A stretch of DNA of 64,000 nucleotides. Origin: Euphrasia confusa. Lineage: Eukaryota; Streptophyta; Magnoliopsida; Lamiales; Orobanchaceae. Positions within the stretch are counted from its first letter, which is position 1; each line of letters starts with the position of its first letter. The notes beneath the pieces are model-generated. The model saw only the letters and a program-made list of their open reading frames with translations. It had not been told where the DNA came from and did not search any database. Both the position numbers and the translations under genes were made by a program. Below, in pieces: positions 47,321 to 56,526 of this stretch. Location of the stretch: contig OX940969.1 in assembly GCA_954870475.1 (NCBI GenBank), forward strand, positions 20,354,073 through 20,418,072, in the 5' to 3' direction.

Positions 47321-47720
47321 TTAAATTCTTAAAACAAATAACATGTTTAAATTATAAAAAGACGAATGATTACAAATCTCGGAATATCTCTTTGTAACCA
47401 CATTAGCGGTCTCATTCGTGATGTTCATATTCTCATCGCAAAATAACAGTTTCAATCTTTCTTTGTTAGTGACTCTTGAAACTGCAACATACAACTGATC
47501 GTGTGTAAAAACCGATTGCCTCAAAAGAATCCCTACTTTTGATAACGATTGTCAAAAACTTTTATTAATGGTTACAGCATACGATATTATAATAGAGAAT
47601 TGTCGACGTTGAAAGTGAAATGACAACTTGAGAATGTAAACAATGTCATCTTTGTTTTCGCCACTTAAGACATTCGCCTCAATAACGTAAGTTCCCGGTT
47701 TTAAATTTATAATGATTTAG
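47321..47720 (-). pseudogene. Helitron helicase C-terminal fragment
   Basis: The minus strand reads, upstream, VIEANVLSGENKDDIVYI and HFQRRQFSIIISYAVTINKS, then with a frame break RQSVFTHDQLYVAVSRVTNK and LKLLFCDENMNITNETANVV. These are the C-terminal Pif1/Helitron helicase motifs (SYA-TINKS and LYVAVSRV). It is a second tail copy upstream of the one at 46141-47150. Part of it is duplicated at 47772. Confidence 0.82.
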
Positions 47721-47905
47721 AAAATAAAAAAAATATGTCTTTAGGTGCTATCTTAAATCAGAAAGAATAAGTGACAACTTGAGAATGTAAACAATGTCAT
47801 CTTTGTTTTCGCCACTTAAGACATTCGCCTCAATAACGTAAGTTCCCGGTTTTAAATTTATAATGATTTAGAAAATAAAAAAAATATGTCTTTAGGTGCT
47901 ATCTA
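47621..47905. repeat. Direct duplication, 133-bp unit at 151-bp spacing
   Basis: TGACAACTTGAGAATGTAAA through ATGTCTTTAGGTGCTATCT is present at 47621 and again, almost unchanged, at 47772. Confidence 0.95.
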
Positions 47906-48279
47906 ATTATAATTTTCTACGTTTTCATTGAACGCTTGAAAAATATAACCGCGTGAATAATATATGGTGAATAGTTGTATAATTAATATCATTAAATTAA
48001 ATTGGTAAATATTTATTTTATATATATTTCAATTAATTACATTTTTAATTTGTTTATTAATTTATTTATAAAAAATAATATTAAACAAAATTATGTTGAT
48101 AAAATGTAAACAAAATCGTACATGACAACAAAATTTAAGATTTATTAAATAATTATAAAAATTAATTAAATAAATAAGGATTTATTAACTTATTTGTATT
48201 AATAATGATAAAAAAATTAAAAATAAAATATGTTTAATGTAACGCTCCAGAAACTTCAAAGGCTTAAAAGGATTGAATA

Positions 48280-48405
48280 TGCTACTCATACTAACAGATG
48301 CATCTACTTTTCTGGACATCCTCCTATAAGAACTCCAAAGTTAAGCGTGCTGGCTCTGGAGTAGTTTTAGGATGGGTGACCCCCTGGGAAGTCTCTCGGG
48401 TGCGC
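48280..48405 (+). other. 5S rRNA-like segment in the 5' LTR
   Basis: AAGTTAAGCGTGCTGGCTC corresponds to the box A region of plant 5S genes, and TAGGATGGGTGACCCCCTGG with GAAGTCTC to the intermediate element and box C. The first third (48280-48325) is well diverged from 5S. This is the promoter part of the LTR, not a 5S gene. Confidence 0.88.
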
Positions 48406-48760
48406 ACGAGTGAGGACAAAGTGCGCTGGAAAAGACAAGTGTTGGTACAGTGGGGCCAGGATATCACTCCCGACGGCAGTCATTGGTAACCGAGCCGGCC
48501 CATTAGGGTCGGGCTTCGACCCCTCAACGGGCCGGGGCGTTACAAATGGTATCAGAGCAGGTGCCGACCGGAATTGTGGGAACTAAGTGTCTTGCGGGGC
48601 CAAGTGCTCCACCCAGAAGTTGGTGAGAGTACCCGTAAGGGGCATTCCTGCACGGATGGTTGGTCCTGGGCAAGTAAGGCACGCAACAAGGACGTTGCGC
48701 AGAAAAAGGTGGGGTGATTGTAACGCCCCAGAAACTTCAAAGGCTTAAAAGGATTGAATA

Positions 48761-48886
48761 TGCTACTCATACCAACAGATGCATCTACTTTTCTGGGCAT
48801 CCTCCTATAAGAACTCCAAAGTTAAGCGTGCTGGCTCTGGAGTAGTTCTAGGATGGGTGACCCCCTGGGAAGTCTCTCGGGTGCGC
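48761..48886 (+). other. 5S rRNA-like segment in the 3' LTR
   Basis: Same sequence as in the 5' LTR with few changes (for example TAGTTCTAGG instead of TAGTTTTAGG, closer to the plant 5S TAGTACTAGG). Confidence 0.88.
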
Positions 48887-48913
48887 ACGAGTGAGGACAA
48901 AGTGCGATGGAAA

Positions 48914-49456
48914 AGACAATTGTTGGTACAGTGGGGCCAGGATATCACTCCCGACGGCAGTCATTGGTAACCGAGCCGGCCCATTAGGGTCGGGCTTCGA
49001 CCCCTCAACGGGCCGGAGCGTTACATTTAAAGTGTTTTTAATAAAACATTTAAAAATAAATATATTATCAATTACGAGTTAATAACACAAACAAATTAAC
49101 AAAAATTCAGATAACAATTCACAATTTTAACTGGAACAAATAACAAATCTAAAACAAAACATATGAAACTAAAAATCAAGACAATTGTTGGTACAGTGGG
49201 GCCAGGATATCACTCCCGACGGCAGTCATTGGTAATCGAGCCGGCCCATTAGGGTCGGGCTTCGACCCCTCAACGGGCCGGGGCGTTACATTTAAAGTGT
49301 TTTTTATAATCCATTAAAAAATAAATATATTATCAATTACACTCATACACAGAGTTAATAACACAAACAAATTAACAAAAATTCAGATAACAATTCACAA
49401 TTTTAACTGGAACAAATAACAAATCTAAAACAAAACATATGAAACTAAAAATCAAG
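48914..49456. repeat. Tandem duplication (265-bp spacing) of the TRIM 3' end and its flank
   Basis: The last ~110 bases of the 3' LTR plus about 150 bases of flank (48914-49178) are repeated at about 49179-49455. The second copy has a short insertion (CACTCATACACA) and keeps GGGGCGTTACA where the 3' LTR has GGAGCGTTACA. Copy 1 joins copy 2 at AAGACAATTGTTGG. Confidence 0.93.
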
Positions 49457-49689
49457 ATTTTCTTATACGTTAGACGCTGCACCATTTTTTTTCTCTGTTC
49501 GTTAATAAAACATATAAAATTTCTATTTATTAGCATAAAAAAGTCTAAAAATGTAAAGCAAAAATTGTTAATTGAAATATTTAAAATTGGCGTATTGTTT
49601 GTTCAAATTAAAATATTTAAAATTCCTTTTATATCAAACATGAAATATTTTTTAAAAGCAGATTGAAACAAAAAAAGAATTAAAAAATA

Positions 49690-49940
49690 TAAAAAATCTA
49701 ATACTTTCTCATTACAAATTTTGAAATATTTCCTTATAAATCATATTAGTGGTCAATATAACCAACAAACCTAGATAAAAATATAATTTTTTTTTATTTA
49801 TGTTCAATCCAAATTTTTGAAAACCTCCTTTTACACAACATTTGTAGTCTTATTCGTCAAGTTACCGTTCTCATCACATATTAAGAATTTCAACACTGCT
49901 CGGTTAGTCACTCTTAAAACTGCAACATGCAACAAACAAA
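49690..49940 (-). pseudogene. Helitron helicase tail fragments
   Basis: Two short minus-strand copies of the helicase tail lie next to each other (about 49705-49755 and 49815-49935). The second still shows the order CTTAAAACTGCAACATGCA, TCGGTTAGTCACTC, ATCACATATTAAGAATTTC as in 47400-47490. Too decayed to translate. Confidence 0.6.
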
Positions 49941-52309
49941 TTGAATTGGTAAATAATTATATTTTCAATATATGATTTTTATTGATCATAATTATAATAA
50001 TCAATTATAGAATGTGAATCAACATAAGATCTATAAAGTATAGTATTATTAATTTATAAATAAATTAGCTTTAATATTGTAAATAATTAAATTGGAAAAT
50101 AAATAAATAGAGTAGTCGAATATGAACAACTTTTTATATATCCAAATATTTGAAAAACCTAAAGTTTAATTTACATTTTCGAAAATACATATTAGAAAAT
50201 CAACTAACGCGTGTCTCTAATCTAAATATTTAGTCAATCAATTAATTAAAAAATATATATATATGAAAAACTAATTGATTATCAATATATTTAAAAATAA
50301 TTTAGAATGTTTACTATAATTAAAGAATATTTGATTAGAAATAATATTGATTTTATTAATGTACTAAAATTAAGGATTCAATTTAATTTATAAAATAATT
50401 CTTCAATGTTACTATAATGCTATTATAATTGTGGTATAATTAATATTATACAAACTTTGAATAATTGCTATTTTTATTTATGTATTCGACTATCTTCCAT
50501 CTCACTGTGTGTATTAATTTATTTTTATTTTTATAAATAAAAATAATTTGAAAATATGATTTGAAAGTTTTTTTGAATAATAATTTAATTCTTAAGCATA
50601 TAACATTGTAAATTATAAATGTAAAACTGTTGAATTGTTAATAAAATTAAATTGTTTAGCATTATTTTGTTTTTATTTAAAATATCTCATTTCTCAATTT
50701 GTTTTAATAAGTTTTATAAATATACAAAACATAAAAAAAATAATGTAATGTTTTTCAATCATAATTATCACTGTTTTGATTGAAATATTTAATAAACATA
50801 TAATTTGTGTGAATCTTTATATTAACATTATATTATCGAATAATTTCATTATTTTTATTTCACTATATCAATTTTCAATAATGTGATTAATTTATTTATA
50901 TTTATAATGATTTAGAAAATCAAAAATTACGCTTTAAGTGTTTTCTAATTATAAATTTTGACGTTTTTTATTGTATATTTGAATGATATAACCCGTCTGA
51001 ATAGTTGATGGTGAATAGTTGTATGATTAATATCATTAAATTAAATTGGTAAATAGTTATTTTATTTGTGTTTTAATTAATTATATTTTAAAAATTTTAT
51101 TAATTTTTTGTAAAAAAATCAATATAAAACAAAATCATGTTGTTCAATATAAACCAAATTATTTATCGAAAAAATGCATGATCTATATAAAATGATTTAA
51201 TTGTTAATCGAAAATTAAATAATTTAGTAGAATTATGTAACAAAACGAATAGAGATCTTTTACCTTCCAGAAAATCGAGAGTCTCAGTATCGGACATGGG
51301 GAAGATGAGCAAAAAGTGAATGTCATCTGATATGATATCCTTTGGAGTGATTTTACTGAGTCATGAGGTCAAACTAACTTGTTGAATACGTCGAGTAGCC
51401 GTAGATACAAACCTGCGCCAAATTAAGAATAGGAAATAAAGAAGCTTAATTAGATGTCTATTACCAAAACAAAAATAAATAAATAAATGGATATTTGAAT
51501 ATATTTTTGCCGTAGATGTGCATATGTCATAGACAAAATTAAGTAAGATCTGAAAATAGTCAGAACCTGCAAAACCAATTATTTCTCATATATTGACTAT
51601 AAATTGTAATTGTCAAATACCAATATCGTCGGAATTATGAAATTTCTAATCACTTTCTTGTGTTGAAATTTCAAACATGGACTAATGACATACGCTGAAG
51701 GTGAGAGTAAAGCTGAATGACTCCTGCTTCTATACGCATGGTTGTGATGTCTATTAATCGAACCTGAGATATAGTTAGACATCAAAAAAAATCAGTAGTA
51801 ATTGGAACTAAAGTTTTTGATACGACAACCCACTTTATTACCTTTGGATGTAGAAGATCCACCTAATGCAACTTATAATGTAGAAGATCCACCTTTGGAT
51901 GTAGAAGATCCACCTAATGCAACTGAAAAAATATTACAGCATGTCCTTAATCAATAAAAAGAATGGAGATTAAGTTAGAAAAGATTAAGGAGAGAAAAGC
52001 TATAGGTTGCATTAATATACACTAACAGATTATAGACAAATAGACAAATATCAATAAAAGAAATACTTCAAGTTTACAAAGAAACATACATATAAAGATG
52101 CGTAAAAAAAATTAACTTCAAAACTCAGTATAAAAATTGTCTAAAAACAAACGTGGCAAATCATCAGACCTTCAAATTGTTGCGTATGTCCTCAAAGCCT
52201 CTATCTTTATAATGGTGCAGCCTGCATGAAAAAACGTAAAAACTTTTCTCGTTTAAAATAGATCAATGACTGGAAAACATACACATACATGAATAAAACA
52301 ATAGGAAAT
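49941..52309. other. AT-rich DNA, no gene recognised
   Basis: Mostly low-complexity AT sequence. A duplication at 51848-51925 has the unit GTAGAAGATCCACCT with TAATGCAACT or TTGGAT, repeated three times. The stretch 51260-51420 has ordinary composition and may be an old gene fragment, but I cannot assign it. Confidence 0.45.
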
Positions 52310-52395
52310 TGTATGTTGAAATACAATTTTGAATCAGATAGAATAAGTGGCAATCTTGGAATGTAATCAATAACATCTTTGTATGTTATTTGATA
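52249..52395 (-). pseudogene. Helitron helicase tail fragment, very short
   Basis: The TCGTTTAAAATAG tail block (52249) is followed on the minus strand by DVIDYIPRLPLILSDSKLYF, matching IVYIPRMTLSPSDSRIPF of the helicase at about 25150. The rest is deleted. Confidence 0.55.
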
Positions 52396-52800
52396 TTTTA
52401 AACATTTCTTGTATGTTTCATTATTTTTATTATTTTTAAACAAATTTAATTTATTTATTTTGCTTAAGAAATAAAAAATTTTAATCTACAAAATGAAGGA
52501 ATAATTTTGTATTCTGATTTAAAAAATATATATTAATTAATATATAATAATAGAAAAAATAGAAAAAAGTTTATAATTTTTAATTGAAATATAGTTGAAA
52601 ATATTTCAATTTAAAAAAAAATTTAAAAGATCTGCATTTTATATAATTAAAATGTAAAGATTAATATTAAAATATTTTATTTGTAATATTATTTGGTATT
52701 ATTAACATTCTCATTTATGAATAATTGTTCAATTAATCTATTGATGTCTATTAAGAGTATAAAAACAATAAAATCAATAACAAGACAAATATATATATAT
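52391..52800. repeat. Dispersed repeat, second copy of 29069-29550
   Basis: It shares several ordered blocks with 29069-29550 in the same orientation and ends at a TA run directly before the Copia fragment. Class unknown. Both copies lie near Helitron tail pieces. Confidence 0.75.
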
Positions 52801-52806
52801 ATATAC

Positions 52807-52848
52807 CACAAGAATCGGTTCTAAAATTTTAGAACAGAATTCTTGTGC
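52807..52848. repeat. Palindrome at the truncated 5' end of the Copia element
   Basis: CACAAGAAT-CG-GTTCTAAAA / TTTTAGAAC-AGA-ATTCTTGTG forms a 41-base near-perfect inverted repeat whose core GTTCTAAAATTTTAGAAC is perfect (52818-52835). A related word, TTCTAAAATTTTTAG, occurs again in the gag at about 52892. Confidence 0.9.
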
Positions 52849-54378
52849 AACATTAGTACTGCCTTCTTGGATCTTCAGCAGAATGATTCAGTTCTAAAAT
52901 TTTTAGTTGGATTAAATGATTCTTACTCGCATATCCGTAGCCAAATCCTTATGAATCATCCCCTGCCAGCTCTCTCTAAGGTGTTTTCCATATTAAGACA
53001 AGAAGAGAGTCAGAGATCCTTAAATCATGACTCCCCTTCTATAGGTCTTTATAGTAATGCTCCTATAGATAATCCCAGTACTGCTAACCTAGCTAAGTAT
53101 GCAGGAAAAGAGAAACAAAAATTTTCAGGAAAATGCGACTTCTGTGGTTACAATGGCCATCCAGCAGATAAGTGTTTTCAACTCAAAGGATACCCTAATC
53201 ACTGGAAGGGCATAAGAGCTGCCAGAATTGCACCTGGACATGTTCCACCTTCCAAACTGCATTCCAGCATCACAGCAGCTGCAAACCTCACTTCTACTGC
53301 TGCTCCTGACAATGACTTAGATTTTTGTGATCAAGGTCTCTATGACAAGTTCAGGCAGTTCATGAAGAAAGAGAATAACTCCACTGAAGCTGCTGAACAT
53401 TCTGCCCATGCTGCAATGGCATTAGGATATCCTCCTCACACTGCTCATAACACATTCACCACCTCACATGAGGTGCAAGGTATGTCCACTGCCTTCTCTG
53501 TATTACATTCCACTACTTGGATTTTAGACACAGGTGTTTCTGACCACATGGTCAACTCACTAGATTTCTTTTCTGAAAAACCTTTAAAAGTCAATATTAA
53601 AGTTCAACTTCCTACTGGAAATTGCACTACAGCAACTCACAAAGGCACTGTCTTTCTCACTGATAAATTGACTTTACAGAATGTACTTTTTGTGCCCACT
53701 TTTAATTTTAATCTCATTTCTGTCTCTCAATTAACTAAGAAAGGGAACATCTCTGTGAAATTTGTTTCTACTCATTGCATTTTACAGGACATGACTACTC
53801 ACACAACCCTTGGTTATGCTGATTCTTCACATGGTCTTTATCACTTAAAACTGGATGCTCCAGGATTTCATTTTGAGAATAAACTCCCAGCAACTCACAA
53901 AGGCAATATTAAAGTTCAACTTCCTACTGGAAATTGCACTACAGCAACTCACAAAGGCGCTGTCTTTCTCACTGATAAATTGACTTTACAGAATGTACTT
54001 TTTGTGCCCACTTTTAATTTTAATCTCATTTCTGTCTCTCAATTAACTAAGAAAGGGAACATCTCTGTGAAATTTGTTTCTACTCATTGCATTTTACAGG
54101 ACATGACTACTCACACAACCCTTGGTTATGCTGATTCTTCACATGGTCTTTATCACTTAAAACTGGATGCTCCAGGATTTCATTTTGAGAATAAACTCCC
54201 AGTAGCTTCTGCTACTGAAACCTCTTTTGATACTTCTTTAATTTGGCATTATAGACTTGGCCATATGCCTTTTAAAAGACTGCTTACAGTTGATTCATTG
54301 CATATTTCAAATAAAACTTTTGATAAGCCTTGTGATATCTGTCACTTTGCTAAACAAAAGAAGTTACATTTACCTTAA
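52843..54378 (+). pseudogene. Copia gag-protease-pre-integrase region with internal duplication and stop
   Basis: Open for 511 codons. Domains in order: gag (residues 1-90, with VGLNDSYSHIRSQIL and LSKVFSILRQEE); CCHC zinc knuckle CDFCGYNGHPADKC (about 97-110), which packages RNA; aspartic protease site ILDTGVSDHMV (about 228), where family members have DTGA or DTGS before SDH; a 104-residue stretch present twice in tandem (about 251-354 and 355-453); GAG-pre-integrase zinc motif with WHYRLGHMPF and CDICHFAKQ (about 468-505). A TAA at 54376-54378 ends the frame just before the integrase, which continues in the same phase, so a single nonsense change divides the polyprotein. The gag lacks its usual first ~150 or more residues. 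Confidence 0.92.
53593..54202. repeat. 312-bp in-frame tandem duplication inside Copia pol
   Basis: The segment from AATATTAAAGTTCAACTTCC (53593) recurs at 53905, 104 codons later, almost unchanged (ACTGTC versus GCTGTC). The junction (53891-53904) contains CAACTCACAAAGGC, a stretch copied from position 53635 within the unit. Confidence 0.96.
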
Positions 54379-55384
54379 AGTTCTTCTTATGCTACTGCAT
54401 GCTTTGATCTTGTTCATATGGATATTTGGGGGCCTTTTAGAATTGAATCATATAATGGCTATAAGTATTTTCTCACTATCCTTGATGACCACTCTAGATG
54501 TACTTGGATTTATCCAATGAAAACAAAGTCTGAAACCAGAATTCATATCCAAACTTTTTATAAAATGGTTGAAAATCAGTTTGCTAAAAAGATTAAATGT
54601 TTTAGAACAGATAATGGCATAGAATTTATGTTCTCTGAATTCTACTTGTCTAAAGGTATACTTCATCACACTTCTTGTGTTGAAACTCTTCAACAAAATG
54701 GTAGAGTTGAAAGAAAACATCAACACTTATTACAAGTTGCTAGAGCTTTAATTTTTCAATCTTGCTTACCTCTGACTTTTTGGACAGATTCCATACAAGC
54801 TGCTGCACATATTATTAATAGAACACCTTCTGTGTTACTAAAAAATAAATCCCCTTTTGAAATTCTCTACAACAAACCTCCTGACTACTCACATTTGAAA
54901 GTTTTTGGTTGTTTATGCTATGCATCCACCTTGAGTAATGACAGGCATAAATTTGAAAGTAGAGCATCCAAATGTGTATTTATTGGCTATGTATTTGGCA
55001 CAAAAAGTTATAAATTGTACAACCTTTCTACTCACCAAACTTTCATATCTACTCATGTTAAATTTTTTGAACTAACATTCCCTTACAGGAGAGATGATGA
55101 TGACAAAGTTTTTCAAACTCAAGATTATTTTCAAAACTTTTCTGAATCTCTCAACACAAGGGATACTTTTTCCTCTTTTTTGCAGGATGATCATACTTTG
55201 TTGTATGAGAATACACCTACTAACCACTCTCCAAGACCTATGCAGATTCCTCCCTTACACACTACAACTTATCAAATGGAAACAGTCCCTCCATCACCTC
55301 CTGCAGCACCTGCTACACCTCCTGATGATGACCCTACTCAACCTCCTGCTGCAACTAGAAAATCCACCAGAATCAAGAAGATGC
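54379..55384 (+). pseudogene. Copia integrase core and start of the linker to RT
   Basis: The frame reads FDLVHMDIWGPFRIESYNGY, then FLTILDDHSRCTWIYPM, FRTDNGIEFM and LQQNGRVERKHQHLLQVAR. These give the D, D and E of the DDE catalytic triad, spaced as in Copia integrases. Next come the conserved LKVFGCLCYAS and KCVFIGYV segments and a proline-rich linker with RKSTRIKK that usually precedes RT. The frame ends at 55384 where the nested LTR element begins; the following codons read into its LTR and are not part of the protein. The preceding stop at 54376 separates it from gag. Catalytic residues look intact. Confidence 0.92.
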
Positions 55385-56504
55385 TGATTTGTGTCGTGTG
55401 TGTGTGTTTTCGTTTTTGTTTTTATTTGTCGTTTATTAGTTGTGTTAGTTGTTTTGGGTCATTTATTGTGTTTATGTCGAGTTGTGTGTGTGTTGATCTC
55501 ACGGGTGTGTGGAGTTGGTTGTTGTGCATGTTTCAGGGCAAATATTGAAGGAATCGAGAAGGAAACGAGTCGAGAACGAAAAGACGAAGCGAGCTGGACA
55601 TTTGCATGTATGTGAGCCGACAATAATTAGTGTCGGGGGAAGTTATGGTGGATCTTTGGACATGCATTTAGGGATGAAAGAGGCCAGAAAAAAGGAACCT
55701 CTCGCTTGCTAGACTTGAGAGAAGATCGGGGACGACGCCATTGACGACGACGACGTTCACGAGAAGCACGATCTAGTTCGACGGCCTATAATTTGCACTA
55801 GTTTCGATAAGTTAATTTCTTATTAGTTTGCACTTTAAATTGTCTTGTTTTTCTTTGCTTTGAATTTCTTATGAATGTTAGAATGATTGTTAATGTCTTT
55901 AAATTGTTGAATCATTTCTTTTATCAAACTCGTTTATTTAATTTCGTTCTTCCTTATGTAATTTTATACTTGTTTTTCAATCATGTTTTCATATTTAATA
56001 ATTGTTCTTACTTGTTTGATTTTTAAGATGTGTAACTAAATAATAATTCGGATGATTATATGATGAACGAAGTAATTGATTTGTATAAACCGGAAAGTTA
56101 AGATGCGATTAACACGATCTTAGAATCGTAACCCGACCGGGAGCGAATCTCTAAGTGAATTAAACGTATTTACGAGTTATGTAACCCGACCGGGAACTTG
56201 ACGTTCGTGTGTTTAATCGTGTAGACCGAAAAAGGGGAAATACAAATCTATTACTAAGTTTGAATATTATCGTCCGAGTCTTTTCAACTATCGCATTTCA
56301 ATTCAAGTCTTTTAGTTATTGCGTTTATGTTTTTATCTACTTTATTTGTTAATCGAACTTGAACTTAGGACTTAGTTTAATGATTTATGCATCTAACACT
56401 TTTCATTCACTTAAACTCGACTCTTCCGTTTCCTTGGATTGATACTGAGTCAAGCTGCAACTGACCTCGGATTTTGACGAGAGACGCACAAAAACGTCTA
56501 ATCA
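55385..56504 (+). repeat. 5' LTR of the nested element, 1120 bp
   Basis: Compared with the 3' LTR it lacks 58 bases between GTGTCGGGGGA and AGTTATGG (about 55639) and has one extra GT unit near its start. Confidence 0.93.
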
Positions 56505-56508
56505 AAAT

Positions 56509-56526
56509 TGGCGCAGTTGCCGGGGA
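56509..56526 (+). other. Primer-binding site, tRNA-Asp type with one mismatch
   Basis: TGGCGCAGTTGCCGGGGA differs at one base from the perfect tRNA-Asp complement used by the element at 36776. Confidence 0.85.

Larger units (their letters stand above)
48238..49025 (+). mobile_element. Cassandra-type TRIM retrotransposon, complete, 788 bp
   Basis: Two 307-bp LTRs (48238-48544 and 48719-49025) begin TGTAACGC and end GCGTTACA. A Met-tRNA primer site (TGGTATCAGAGC, 48547-48558) follows the first, and a polypurine tract (AGAAAAAGGTGGGGTGA, 48701-48717) precedes the second. The LTRs hold a 5S rRNA-like segment, the hallmark of Cassandra TRIMs of vascular plants. The interior of 174 bp codes for nothing. 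The LTRs differ at only a few positions, so insertion is relatively recent. Movement would need proteins of an autonomous LTR element. Confidence 0.93.
48233..49030. repeat. 5-bp target site duplication TTTAA
   Basis: TTTAA at 48233-48237 and 49026-49030 directly flanks the TRIM element. Confidence 0.9.

Noticed and set aside
48280..48886. Two 5S rRNA genes
   Set aside because: The 5S-like part is diverged in its first third and lies inside both LTRs of a TRIM with matching ends and a target duplication, so these are LTR promoter segments.
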